Source of the DNA: Acarospora socialis
Taxonomy: Eukaryota; Ascomycota; Lecanoromycetes; Acarosporales; Acarosporaceae
Length of the DNA stretch: 64,000 nucleotides
Direction of reading: 5' to 3'
Assembly: GCA_025617375.2 (NCBI GenBank)
Contig: JAMYGW020000003.1
Location: forward strand, 3,100,001 to 3,164,000
Each line of letters starts with the position of its first letter. Position 1 is the stretch's first letter. A program made the position numbers and the translations under genes. Below are positions 1-13,299 of the stretch, piece after piece. The notes under the pieces were generated by a model. That model was not told where the DNA came from. It was given only the letters and a program-made list of their open reading frames with translations, and searched no databases.

Positions 1-1781
1 GATGGATAAACATGGCCTGTCGGACCGTGTAACGACCGGCGTGCTGGCGTCACTGGCACAAAGTCGGGACATCAAGATAACATCCGTATCCCTCGTTTTC
101 CACGGCAAAGTTCTGATAACCGACACTACACTGGAGCTCAACTATGGTAGAAGATATGGTCTTCTGGGAGAGAACGGGTGCGGAAAATCTACGCTGCTGA
201 AGGCCATCGACAAGCGGGAATATCCTGTACCAGAACAGATTGATATCTACCTGTTGAATGAAGGCGCACCGCCAAGCGACCTTGGTGCTCTCGAATGGGT
301 CGTCAAGGAAGCCGAGAATGAAATGGAAAGATTAGATAAGCTGGCGGAACAGATATTAGAGAATGATGGTCCCGAGAGCCCTATCCTTGAAGATCTCTAC
401 GAGGTAGGTCACCCATACTAAACTCAAAAGGCGGCTGAAGCTAATGCTCCGTATCAGCGCATGGAAACAATGGACCCCTCGACCTTCGCAACACGGGCAT
501 CTCTCATTCTCACCGGTCTAGGCTTCAACAAGAAGACCATACATAAGAAAACGAAAGACATGTCAGGTGGATGGCGTATGCGAGTCGCCTTGGCAAAAGC
601 CCTATTTGTCAAGCCATCCCTGCTCCTCCTGGACGATCCTACGGCGCACTTGGATTTGGAAGCCTGTGTGTGGCTCGAGGAGTACCTCAAGAAGTGGGAC
701 CGCACCCTTATTCTTGTCTCCCACAGTATGGACTTCTTAAACGGGGTCTGCACAAACATGATCGATATGCGAATGAAGAAGCTAATCTACTACGGTGGAA
801 ACTATGATTCATACATCAAAACACGCTCGGAGCAAGAGGTCAATCAAATGAAGGCTTACACAAAGCAACAAGACGAAATCGCTCATATCAAGAAATTCAT
901 CGCCTCTGCCGGGACATACGCCAACTTAGTCAGACAAGCCAAGTCGCGGCAAAAGATCCTGGACAAGATGGAGGCTGACGGCTTCGTCCAGCCTGTCGCA
1001 CAAGATCGAGTATTCACCTTCCGGTTTGCGGATGTGGAGAAGCTTCCGCCGCCGGTGCTGTCGTTTGACGACGTCACATTCTCGTACTCGGGCAAAGCCA
1101 GCGACACTCTATATGAACATCTCGACCTCGGAGTAGATATGGACTCGAGAACAGCACTCGTCGGCCCTAACGGTGTTGGTAAATCCACACTCCTACGCCT
1201 CATGACGGGCAAACTCTCCCCGAACTCCGGTGTCGTGTCCCGGCATACGCATCTCAAGCTTGGGCTGTATAGTCAGCACTCGGCCGAGCAACTCGACCTG
1301 ACCAAGTCAGCACTGGATTTCGTGCGAGACAAGTACTCAGACAAGAGTCAGGACTATCAGTATTGGAGACAGCAACTGGGTCGGTATGGGCTCAGCGGAG
1401 AGTCACAGACTGCGTTGATGGGTACCTTGTCCGAGGGGCAGAAAAGCAGAATTGTTTTTGCGCTCTTGGCCATCGAAGGACCCAACATGTTATTGCTGGA
1501 TGAGCCTACCAACGGATTGGATATTCCCACCATTGACAGTTTGGCAGATGCTATCAATGCGTTTAGTGGCGGTGTTGTAGTAGTGTCGCACGACTTCAGG
1601 TCTGTCCAATACAGTTCCCAGGCTTAGTGCCCGAGCTTGCTGACATCGCTGTAGGTTGTTGGACAAAATCGCCAAGGATATCATGGTCTGCGAGAACAAG
1701 ACGATCCGACGGTGGGACGGCTCGATTGGAGAGTACAAGAACTACTTGCGCAAGAAGATGGTCACGATGGGTCAGGTCTAG
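1..1781 (+). CDS. arb1: ABCF-family ATPase, ARB1-type ribosome biogenesis factor (5' part outside window)
   Basis: Exons 1-403, 458-1599 and 1655-1781 give one frame of about 556 residues. The first intron carries TACTAAAC, and its removal joins LYE to [10 protein letters not shown]; the second joins SHDF to RLLDK. There are two ABC ATPase domains and no membrane segments: Walker [10 protein letters not shown], signature MSGGW, and Walker B with DDPTAHLD in the first; [14 protein letters not shown] and [11 protein letters not shown] in the second. The Asp in place of the usual Glu in the first Walker B appears, from memory, to be normal for fungal Arb1. In yeast, Arb1 is a soluble ATPase needed for 40S and 60S subunit maturation and export. 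Homologues are about 610-640 residues, so the ATG at position 2 is probably internal and the true start lies left of the window. Family assignment is firm. Confidence 0.93.
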
Positions 1782-2855
1782 ATCTGGGGTGGTGGTTTGT
1801 TGCATGGGAACATGGGCTAGCTTGGTCACGATACATTTGTTTGCGATGGATAGGTTAGCCTCGACAGGGCATGAGACTATGACATTAGACCGTGAGATGC
1901 GACAACGCATAAGAATTTATTTCTAGCCACCTGGACTCTCATACAACTATAACCACAAGATAGATTAGGGATAGGCACTTGTTCTCGAACTGTTGCCGCA
2001 TGGTCACTTTTGAATGTCCTGCCGCATGCAGACTAAGGTACGGTCCTAGATTTTGAGATGGTTTTCTAGTCTTGAAAGTGATTTGGAAGCGTCTTGGCGA
2101 GCACCCTACCTTAGCCGCTGCTTGAATGGGACTTTGGCTCCCCAAAGAAAGGTTGAGTTTAGTAAAGAAGCTTTGAGTTACAGCAAGGTCAGTAAGATGG
2201 TGGTTGCCGACTTCATTTACCGGAACCGTACAGTACTAGTCGGTTAGTGTTTACCAATGCCCTAAATTATAGGCCAAACAAATTGATACACTCTATTCTC
2301 AATGATTTTTACTGTTAAAATGTCAATCAAAAAGTGTGTAGCATTGAACCGAGTCTATAGGATGTTCACCTTAAAGTATGATGTTTTGGCTGATTTATGT
2401 GTCGATGATTTGGGATCGGTAACACTAACTGACCATTACTGTATCTACAATGTTCCTCGGTTGGCTTCAGCCATGATCATCACCTTAATATTTGAACTTT
2501 CGCGTCCCTCTTTCACCCGAAGCGATGCCACTGCAAGATGAGATGCACCGCCGCCCCCCGAAAACCGGGAATTGGCGGAGTGACTCTTGAACTATGTCCA
2601 GCGACGATGATCTTAAAGCAAGATCCATGATTCGCTGCGATGATTTAACCCCAGCATTGATATGCGGGACCCCGCAAGGCCCTAGAAATGAGGAGCAGGC
2701 AGTGGAGGAACGGAGGGTTTACTACTGTGTAAAGGTCGCCGCTGCAGCTCGGGTTAGTCTCCCTTTTAATATGCAGCCATCCGCCATGTACGACATGAGT
2801 TTGGTGTCCACAGAACACTTTGGATTGGCAACTATTGGTGTTTGCGTACTCGAAG
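1782..2855. other. Intergenic region, no recognised gene
   Basis: Only short overlapping open frames of under 100 codons occur here and none shows a recognisable domain or splice pattern. It holds the 3' flank of the ABCF gene and the promoter side of the transporter gene. The stretch around 2240-2520 is more AT-rich than its surroundings. Confidence 0.6.
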
Positions 2856-4618
2856 ATGGCATCCCACGGACAGAGTTCCCTCGTTCATAGAGTGGTCGTC
2901 AAAGAGGAGGAGGGCTTATCAAACACCCAAATTGAGAAAATTACCGAAACCGAGGAAGCCCACATCGACCCTGCACTCGATAGAGCCATTACACGCAAGT
3001 TCGACACGCATATAATTCCATGGTTATTCGGAATATGGCTGTTAGCATTCATAGGTCAGAAACTCTTTTGTAGCAGCCACAGGTATTCATACTAACTTCA
3101 GAATAGATAGGTCAGGATCTCTAGAAACACTCAAATACGGTCACCACTGACGAGCCTGAAGGTCGAACATTGGCAATGCCCGCATCGTCGGCTTGCCGCA
3201 GGATCTCAAGCTTACCGGAGACAAGTTCAACATCGCCTTGACCGTCTTCTACATCCCCTATATCCTGGTCGACGTACCGAGTAACTGGCTGGTGAAGTAC
3301 CTCAAGGCTGGTTATTACCTTCCAGGTTTATTGATATGTTGGGGGATTGTTGGACTATGTATGGGATTCACCAAGTCCTACGCCGGTTTGATCGTTTGCA
3401 GATTGTTGTTGGGCCTCTTTGAAGGGGGTCTCTTGGGTGGCATGATTATCTATCTCGCCATGTTCTACAGGCGGCACCAATTGTTGTTCCGAATTGGACT
3501 CTTTTACTGCGCAGCCCCCTTGAGCGGAGCCTTCGGTGGCTTGCTAGCTACAGGCCTTGCTGAGATCAACTACGGAGGGTATAATAGTATGTGAGATCTC
3601 CCTGTGCCATTGGTTCGTACTCACCTGACTGTCTAGGCTGGCCGTGGATTTTCATCATCGAAGGCGCCATCACCGTCGTCTTCGGGATTATCACCCTGTT
3701 TTTCCTTCCGCACACTCCTAAGGAAGCCAAGTTCCTGACGGAAGAGCAGCGCAATGGGGCCATCCACCGGATGACGCTAGATGCGCATGGGGCTAGCGCG
3801 GCATCAGATGTTGCGCGAGAGGAATTCGCCTGGCGTTGGGTTCGCATGGCCCTCTTGAACTGGAACACCATCCTATTGAGCATCACCTTCTTCTTGTTGA
3901 TCACACCCATCTACTCTTACAGTCTCTTCTTGCCGACCATCATCTCGACTCTGGGTTACAAACGAGTGACTGCGCAACTATTCACCGTGCCGCCTAATGC
4001 ATGCGCAGTCATCTCGGTCCTTGTAGTCACGTATCTTTCGGACAAAACCAAGGTTCGGGGGCCTTTCATGCTGGGAGGGTGCACCTCGGCGATTATTGGC
4101 TACATCATGCTACTGGCAGGAAAGCGGCCTCAGATCCAATATGGAGGGACTTTCTTGATCGCAGCAGGGGTCTTCCCGAGTTCACCGGTAAGATACCTTT
4201 GTGGTGCCGAGACGCCCAACGAGAGACTAACCCCAACGCAGCTTATTATGGGTTGGCTGGCAAACAACTCTGCGCCCCACTACGTCCGTGCAACAGCTAC
4301 GGGTTTCCAGATCTGCATTGCCAACTGCGCTGCCTTTGTGGCCACATTTTCATACCTAAGTCGCGATGCGTAAGTCTCCCGCCGTCTGGCTGGTAGCCAA
4401 CTTCCAGCTAATGAGAAGTATGTAGGCCAAAGTATATCGTGGGTCATTCCATCAACCTCGCCTCGTTGGTGCTGTGCATCATAGGCGTCCTCATAACGAT
4501 GGCTTACCAGATATTCGAGAACCGCAAACGAGACAGGGGCGGACGGGACTACCGCTTGGGCAAAGGAGACGAGGCTCTGCTTGGCTTTCATCATCCCCGC
4601 TTCAGATACACGATATAG
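2856..4618 (+). CDS. MFS transporter, anion:cation symporter (allantoate permease-like) family
   Basis: Six exons (2856-3054, 3107-3110, 3162-3586, 3637-4187, 4242-4369, 4426-4618) give exactly 499 residues. The second exon is only 4 nt (ATAG). It is needed to keep frame and to rebuild the family signature FIDRSNIGNARIVG after the first membrane helix. The protein has about twelve hydrophobic segments, a hydrophilic middle loop (HTPKEAKFL), and the conserved NNSAPHYVRATATG region late in the protein. Families of this kind (Dal5, Tna1) import allantoate, nicotinate, biotin precursors or other small carboxylates at the plasma membrane; the substrate cannot be read from the sequence. The ATG at 2856 was chosen because it precedes a typical acidic N-terminus, but an upstream in-frame ATG at 2820 exists. 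Confidence 0.92.
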
Positions 4619-6553
4619 AATAGACACCAGTTGGCGGCCTATAGTTCTAGGCTGTAAATGAATGCCAATAGTTCAATGGGGCACTCCAACGCATCACGAC
4701 GACAAGCAAATAGGGTTCGTAGGAAAGCTATTCATTTCATATGGAGGTCTTCATGACAAATTGTTGGGAATGAAATGGGTTGATCTGACAAGAAAGGGCA
4801 TAGGCTTGCGGAGTACTTCATCCATACATTGTCTTGGTGGTGAGAGCCAAAACGGCATTCTTTTACGACCTTGGACCATACTGGAATGGCCATCATCAAC
4901 CTGCAAAGCATCCGATCTTACTAAGTTGCGTGCATTCCCTGAGCTATCTACTATGGTACGAGTCCATGGCTTTCCTTCGCTTCTCACAGTCAATCAATTG
5001 GTTACCTACCCTATGTTCCGTGATCCAGTGGCTCGGGATGGAGGATCGACAAAGGAATTACCTTGGTCGTCTCCCATTGCTGATACAGTATGCGGCCTGA
5101 TTTGAACGAAGCCTGAGTCTGAATTCCGTCCACATTAGTCTATTGACTGAGGGGTTAATGATTGATGTCTGACGTGAGATTGATGGTTGTTCAAGCCCAG
5201 GGGTTCGCCCTTGACTCGAGCAACGTTGTACTTCGTACATACTCAGCCGGATGCAGATCAAAAGTAAGCGAGAGTTACCCAACAACATCATCATCACCAT
5301 TCACATCACATTCACATCCACACTCACATCCATATCGCGTCCACATCCATTCAATATCGAACCACTGGTGCAGCCTCGTAAAGCCTTTCATGTGAGGCTC
5401 ACACTGCTGTAGGTTCGCTAAACTGATCCGCTAATCATGCCACAATGTGGGGAATGGGGGCCACTGCAGGTAACTATCGGCATCAAATACGGGACGCCTT
5501 TTCCGTTACCGATTCCCCTCTCTGACTGACAACGTGGTCGGTGTTTTTAGAAGCAAGAGAATAAGGCTGCTTTGCTGTTCTCGTCGTGCGTCGCGGCAAA
5601 GTCTGTTTTATCCAGTCAAATCAGGCCATTCATTGTCGTAGGACTTAGCTCACGTATAATTGCTCTCTAATCCGGTTGTTTTGGGTCTTTTCGTGCAACC
5701 TCTCTGGTTGTTTCTGTCCGACAATGCACGTCAGATTGCCTTTCTTGTATTACCTTTGGTAATCCATCATGCAGTGTTTCCCAGCGTTCCGAATCCCCAG
5801 GTTCACCTGAGTGTCTATTGTCTTACTCAATGCTCGATTCCGACCTGACGTTCGGCCGGCTACCGCGGACAGCTTGCCTATGCCCAACACCGCACGTCGG
5901 GCATATGACCCACAGATGCACAGCCTTGTGGGATTCGCTGCATCGCAACTGTCCGAGAGACTGGGTATTCTCAACCCGACTCACATTAGCTGGCCGATCC
6001 TCCGGAACTTTGCTCCAGTCGATCCGGGCGCGACCAACGTGTTTGATCCACAGGCTTTCAGAGGCATGTTTGCTCCTCCCGAGTACAGTCTCTCGGTCTC
6101 GAAAGAGCGCCACCATGACCTGGAGACCGACGAACCTAGAATACGAACATGGTGTGCTAGTCACGAATACGAAGTGCGGGCTTCCTGATTCGAACCCGCC
6201 TTTTGCGGCGTAGCTCAGACACACTCGCTCCCAAGGCGGCCATCATGACATCGACTCCGCCGCCACTCGACAATGGAATGGTGCGCTTCTGGGAGAGCGT
6301 GTGTCTCTTCACGGCTGAAGCCCACCTGTAGATCGAACACGGTGATCGCCACCGCGATAACTAGCTCAGGGCACGGGAAGATGAAGCTAGCTTCTCCGCG
6401 TCTCCACCCTGCTCGGTCAGACCGACCCTGGAAGGCATTCACTATATAAGGGGACGTTGATTACCACCTTTCAGAGCCAGCAGCCGTCTTCCACTGCCCC
6501 AGACCATCCACTATCAGATCACTCAGGACTCCATCCACCGACCATCGTTCAAT
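4619..6553. other. Long intergenic region with short low-complexity tract
   Basis: No convincing gene was found. A CACATC/CATCAC-type low-complexity tract lies near 5283-5350. Around 5811-6224 three overlapping open frames of 125-133 codons exist on both strands, with no domain, intron or codon bias that singles one out. The right end is the promoter of the secreted repeat protein. Confidence 0.6.
6443..6450 (+). promoter_or_regulatory. TATA box of the secreted repeat protein gene
   Basis: TATATAAG lies 104 nt before the ATG at 6554, followed by a C-rich, G-poor leader typical of strongly expressed fungal genes. The placement suggests transcription starting near 6475. This is an inference from spacing only. 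Confidence 0.5.
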
Positions 6554-7487
6554 ATGCTCTCCTTCACCAAGACCACCGTGCTTGCCATTCTTGGCCTAAG
6601 GTTAGAGCCTGTTTCATCCCAACACCACCGGAGGGATTTGCTAATGGAAAGCTAGCCTTGCCGTTGTGGAGGCCAATCCTCAGTATTATTACAGCAGCAG
6701 CAGCGTTTGTCAGACCACCACGGTCTACAAGACCCAGCCGGCGTCCACTGTGACCGTCACGGAAACGAAGGACAAGGGCAAAGACAAGGACTGCTCCACC
6801 CAGACCGAGTACAAGACCACCACGGTCACGGCTCCGGCTTACTGCCCTTCGGCTCAGCCCACGACTGTGACAGACTACAAGACCCAGACGGAGTATAAGA
6901 CTACCACTGTCCAGTCTTACTGCCCTTCGGCCCAGCCCACGACCGTGACAGACTACAAGACCCAGACGGACTACAAGACTACCACTGTCCAATCTTCCTG
7001 CCCTGCTCAGCAGACCCAGACCAAGACCGAGACGGACTACAAGACTACCACCGTCCAGTCTTCCTGCCCCACTCAGCAGACTCAGACCAAGACTGAGACA
7101 GACTACAAGACTACCACCGTCCAGTCTTCCTGCCCCACTCAGCAGACCCAGACCAAGACCGAGACAGACTACAAGACTACCACCGTCCAGTCTTCCTGCC
7201 CCACTCAGCAGACTCAGACCAAGACTGAGACGGACTACAAGACTACCACCGTCCAGTCTTCCTGCCCTGCGCAGTCCTACTGCCCCACACCGCAAACCAC
7301 GACCAAGACAGACTACAAGACTACCACTGTCCAGTCCTCCTGCCCTGCGCAGTCCTACTGCCCTCCACCGCAAACCACGACCAAGACGGACTACAAGACT
7401 GCCACCATCACCGAGAAGCAGACCTGCCCCACCTCTTCCGCGTATCAGCCACCAAAGACGTCTTCTTCCTACTACTATCGTGCGTAA
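6554..7487 (+). CDS. Secreted Thr/Gln/Lys-rich tandem-repeat protein
   Basis: Exon 6554-6600 encodes the first half of a signal peptide (MLSFTKTTVLAILGL). Splicing out 6601-6655 restores SLAVVEANPQYYY, completing it. The second exon runs to 7487, giving 292 residues. The mature part is built from units of the type DYKTTTVQSSCPTQQTQTKTE, five in nearly perfect 22-residue register and shorter variants on each side, each with one or two cysteines. There are no membrane segments after the signal and no GPI-type tail; the C-terminus is Tyr/Ser-rich. The composition suggests a cell-wall or extracellular matrix protein rich in O-glycosylation sites, but I recognise no named family. Repeat number is likely to vary between strains. 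Confidence 0.85.
6969..7300 (+). repeat. 66-bp coding tandem repeat
   Basis: Units begin at 6969, 7035, 7101, 7167 and 7233, each 66 bp and each starting GACTACAAGACTACC. They encode 22-residue repeats of the secreted protein. Neighbouring units differ at only a few bases, which suggests recent expansion or homogenisation. Confidence 0.9.
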
Positions 7488-7787
7488 GCGATAGTCCCCC
7501 GTGGCTCTTGAGCATATATATGCTTCTCAAAGAGAGGGTTATGCGCAGACATGTAATGGCCGGTTTGGATTGGATGACCCTGGTCGAATTGATAAAATGG
7601 ATCCCTAATTGAGGTGGCAGATGATGGCAGTCCGAGTACCCAACTATTTACTATCATTAATGATAAATGACTCTCTTACAACTCAGAAACAAGTTTTGAT
7701 ACGCATCTATTGGAGGATATCGTAACCTGTAAGAATGCGAGAGTGACTTAAGCAAACGCCAACAACAACCCAACCCGCGTGAAGTCA

Positions 7788-8188
7788 TCACTCCTTCCGA
7801 GCAATTGCCACATAAAAGCAGTCATTACCCACCTTCTTGCCACCTACCAGGTTCTCAACGTCGGCATTCACGAACTGCACATTCAGCCCGGCGCGTAAGG
7901 CTTTCTATCTGCCGACGCTCAGCATCCCTCGCTGATATCGACCGCCACGACGACGCCGGAGGGCCCCACTTTACGCTTGGCGAGGAGAGCGACGAGGCCC
8001 GTGCCGGTGGCTACGTCGAGGATGTGTTGGCCGGGCTGGGGGGAGAGGGAGATTATGAAGGAGGGGTGGTGTGGGTGGATGGAGGTGGGTTCGGTGTCGT
8101 AGGTGGGGGCGCGGGCGTCGTAAATGGAGCGGGAGAGGAGGGATTGTGCGGAGGGGGAGGGAGTGGGGGTGAGGGTGGGATGGGGCAT
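7788..8188 (-). pseudogene. Decayed SAM-dependent methyltransferase (UbiE/Coq5-like class I)
   Basis: The reading from 8188 starts like fungal UbiE-like methyltransferases: an N-terminus with YDARAPTYD, then the SAM-binding motif I region HILDVATGTGLVALLAK and motif II VVAVDIS. After SEG at about 7925 the frame shifts by one base; the next frame continues MLSVGR, then a TAG, then KALRAGLNVQFVNADVENL, which is the expected motif III region. This is followed directly by a typical C-terminal end (DCFYVAIARKE, stop at 7788), so about half of the usual 250-280 residues are missing internally. No GT...AG intron explains these changes. A sequencing error could account for one of the two point defects but not for the internal loss. 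Confidence 0.75.
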
Positions 8189-9285
8189 GGCTTAGCTTGG
8201 TGATGGTGATTGATTTGGTTGAATGGGCCGGTGTGGTGTGGTGTTGTGTTGATTGATGCTTGGCGTGGAAGCCTTGTACTGACTTAGGGCATTACTTGTT
8301 TGCTGATTCTTCCTATCTGATGGGATATTAGAGCAGGTAATGATCACTACTTTCAGAGCATAGTTTTTGCAACAGGAGCACTGGAGTTCAACGCGTTATT
8401 GCTGCCTTAGCATGACTTGCAAGCACGACTAGAAGATCTTCATCCCTCCAATCGCTCAATAGGTATTTATAGTCTCTTCTCCTTCAGCACCATCTCACTG
8501 CTGCCACCGTCGCTAGTCACTCGGACCACTTCAAGGACGAGGCTACGTCCGAACAAAGAAGACCTCAACCACTTACTCACAAGTCTTGTACCAACCATAA
8601 TGCTCAGCATCCCACATCAACAGTTCTTACCCAGTCTTCCCCGCTTCGTGAAAATGGTGTGCTGCGTTCAACCGCTCTAGGTAATGGGCGACACTCAGAC
8701 GATGATTGCCTGCATCGCGATATTGGACGCCACCCGCTCTGTCACGGACCCCTTTTTATATACAGTAAGCGCCGTTAGCAAGCCAAAGACTCTCCACCAA
8801 ACCGACCGGAAGGATGATCGACTATTGATGCGAAGTGCTGATCTACTACATACATACTCATACATGTGCATGCATATATGGATGCTGCATGCGCCAAGTG
8901 CAGAGGAGCAAATCCCAGGTCCTTGGGTACCTGATGGCAATTCTCGCTGTGGCTTACGCACATACAGTCAGACCGCTGTACCTCCTGTCTTACCAACGCC
9001 CTCATCTTCTTCCATGTGTTCATGCACGACAGCACATATACTGACGAACAGTGCGATCTACACAACAACGACGTTGGAAATCTCCATGTGCCGCGCTGGC
9101 CGTTGTGTTGCTTCAGCGTGACTAACCTGACCTAGCACCTCTCGTCCTACTGGCACAACGTGGTCCTCGTCCTCATATCGTGTCAACAATTGGACCGGCT
9201 ACAATCCCGAGCCAGCTCTTGCCTAAGCTGGTTCTCTCTACATCCGTCCAGCATACTCTACGCCATCCATATGTACCACACAAGC
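8189..9285. other. Intergenic region
   Basis: It lies between the decayed methyltransferase (minus) and the MOSC gene (plus). It holds only short unsupported open frames and a CATACATACTCATACATGTGCATGCATATATG-like alternating tract near 8850-8890. No gene was recognised. Confidence 0.55.
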
Positions 9286-9876
9286 ATGTCCGTTCTCTCG
9301 GTCTCGCTTTCCACGACCCACTGCTTTTCCAAAAAACCCAAAGCTTCCATAACCCTCATCGCGAACATCGGCGTCGACGGAGACTGCCACAGTGGGCAAA
9401 CCGTACAACATCGATCTCGTCTACACATCGACCCCGCTCCTCCCAACCTTCGCCAAGTTCATCTGATCCAAGCTGAGCTCTTCGCCGAATTTGGCGTCTC
9501 AGATCAGTTTGGCGGAACCTCATATGTTGTGACTCCCGGCCAGCTGGGCGAGAACATCACCACGGCGGGCATCGATCTTCTGAGTCTATCTACAGGTACG
9601 AAACTGCATTTCTTTCCACGAGGACAACCACCGCACATATCGAGCGCAGAAGAACACCCTATCGTCACGGTGACGGGATTACGCAACCCTTGTCCGCAAA
9701 TCGATCGTTTCCAAAAGGGACTGAAGGAGCGGTGCCTCGTAAGAGATGGGACGAATGCTGTCATCGCGAGGAAGGCTGGTGTCATGGGCGTTGTGGATGT
9801 CGGCGGGGTAGTTGAACCTGGCCAAAGCATCATCATCGATCGTCCGGAGACATTCCTCCCTTTGGAATGCGTGTGA
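9286..9876 (+). CDS. MOSC-domain protein
   Basis: A single exon encodes 196 residues from the ATG at 9286. I chose this start because homologues begin with the SVLSVS strand followed by the FSK segment; in-frame codons continue further upstream to 9160 but look like leader. The MOSC fold is visible: NIGVDGDCHSG, PNLRQVHLI, GQLGENITT, and the conserved cysteine in GLRNPCPQID. MOSC proteins are beta-barrel domains related to the C-terminal domain of molybdenum cofactor sulfurases and to bacterial YiiM/YuaD, which act in detoxifying N-hydroxylated compounds or in sulfur transfer with molybdopterin. The fungal single-domain proteins are little studied, so the exact reaction is not known. Confidence 0.87.
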   Translation: MSVLSVSLSTTHCFSKKPKASITLIANIGVDGDCHSGQTVQHRSRLHIDPAPPNLRQVHLIQAELFAEFGVSDQFGGTSYVVTPGQLGENITTAGIDLLSLSTGTKLHFFPRGQPPHISSAEEHPIVTVTGLRNPCPQIDRFQKGLKERCLVRDGTNAVIARKAGVMGVVDVGGVVEPGQSIIIDRPETFLPLECV

Positions 9877-10853
9877 ACTTCAGTCCTGTCCGATTGCGGT
9901 TACTACGCTGCTACTTTTCAAACACGATCCGGTGGAGTCACCGATCTTATGGTCTCTAACAGACCTACGCACCTATTTCTCAGCCGCGCTGGATGTGCCC
10001 TAAGACCGTCACTACAGGGTATAGTATACTCTCCTGAAGCAACATCACATCACAAATCTACCACCTTCACCTTCTCTGAGCGAGGGATCTATCACGAAAA
10101 ATAATACTGGGAGCAAATCTCTTGGAAACATATCAAAACTAGCACGGAGTGATGGTTTGCCATCTCATCAATGGCACTCTTATTCCGCTACGCCGACATG
10201 GAGCTCTCTCAACATTGGAAAACCCTCCGTTCATCTTCAGTTATCGATCCCATGCTTAGCAAGCTTATGAGTCCGACACTGTAACACAATAACAGTCACC
10301 ATGGCCTCATGGTGCCAAGCAGGGTGTGTGGGATCAAGTAACCTTTGTCGAACCATGATAGTCTCTGTGTGATGGTCTTTCCTTGAAGGTCTTTTTAAAG
10401 ATCTTTCGAGGTGCCTCAGTTAGTCTCAATCAGACGTACGAAATTTATCTTATGATCATAGTAGAGGGCTGTTTGAGCGGGGATCAGGTCTGACTCGAGC
10501 TTAGTCATCTCCCATCCCCGGAAGACTCGGAGAACTTGAGAAAGAGCGCCGCAGCCGGCACGATTACATCAGGTGGTATGATATGATTCCAAGATCATGC
10601 CGCTACCCGCCACTCGTACGTCCGTACTTTCCAACTTTTGAGTCCTTCTTCCTTGTGTCAAGATACCTTCATTGACAAAATGACATTCTTCTGGGGACAA
10701 CAATGATTACACTAAGAATCGCGTAGTCTTGACGCCGGCATAACCGCTCATTGTTTCCCGGCGCCTGACACCAGACCAAGTCTTGGATATTGATGGACGA
10801 CTTGACGACTTCACAATCATAACCTCCTATACCTTCTGTTAACTCCACACAGA
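9877..10853. other. Intergenic region
   Basis: No gene recognised. Open frames are short and the sequence has ordinary base composition. It contains the MOSC 3' flank and the RING-protein promoter. Confidence 0.55.
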
Positions 10854-12688
<1,835 letters not shown>

Positions 12689-13299
12689 ATATTCTGTCGA
12701 GTGGACTTCTCCCAGCTCTCAGCTGCTCTATAAGCGGACCTTCGTTGTATATATGCTGCAAAGCATCTTTCCTGAATCGCGTTTTTCTGAGTCACTCGTC
12801 GCATGAGACAGCGAGCGCGGCGTTTTACTGGGGGTTTCGGCGGGGTCAGAGCAAGGCAAGGCGTGTCAATTAGCGGAGTTTATCTATATCATGGCATTCT
12901 GTCCATGTATGTGTATTGCATAGAGGTTTTTGAGAACTGCAAGGTAAACATACGTTAGATTACCAGTGAAAGAACAACACCTTTTGCTTTCAACTAAAGA
13001 AGTTGAACGTTTCCTGTATATATTTTGATCTAGAGGGGTGAAAGTAGGGTTCTTTTGAGAACAAGGCACTAGAGAGCTCCGAGCTATGAGTGCACATGTG
13101 ATGAGACTGTCGAGGAGCTATAATATAATGGACAAAGCAAGTCGCAGTATCTTAGAGTGTTATGGGGCACCTCAAAAAGCAAACAAATGCCCTTATTTAG
13201 TAGGCCCGTACCGGTCTTGGCACTATCGAGGACCTAAGATTCCGCTCCAACCTCAACTTCTTTAATTATCGTCATCACGGCGGTCTAGGTTTAGGCAAA
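12689..13299. other. Intergenic region
   Basis: Ordinary non-coding DNA between two plus-strand genes. It holds the RING gene 3' flank and the cyclin promoter. No gene or repeat was seen. Confidence 0.55.

Noticed and set aside
601-660. Asp in place of the catalytic Glu in the first Walker B of the ABCF protein, as a sign of a degenerate paralogue
   Set aside because: As far as I recall yeast Arb1 and other fungal Arb1 proteins carry the same DDPTAHLD sequence, so it is a family trait.
2594-2890. Open frame just before the MFS gene as a separate small gene
   Set aside because: It overlaps the transporter start in another frame and shows no recognisable content.
5811-6224. Three overlapping open frames of 125-133 codons on both strands
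   Set aside because: They overlap each other, have no domain, no introns and no signal, and none is favoured by context.
6170-6230. A tRNA-like B box (GGGTTCGAATC on the minus strand) and a TAGCTCAG A-box-like string
   Set aside because: The expected T-stem and acceptor pairing fail; the sequence instead folds as a GCGGG/CCCGC hairpin. No complete cloverleaf fits on either strand.
6564-7373. Long minus-strand open frame rich in Gly and Leu
   Set aside because: It is the complement of the 66-bp repeats of the secreted protein, which has a signal peptide, an intron and a TATA box on the plus strand.
7805-8203. Plus-strand Gly-rich open frame
   Set aside because: It is the complement of the decayed methyltransferase, whose SAM-binding motifs are clear on the minus strand.
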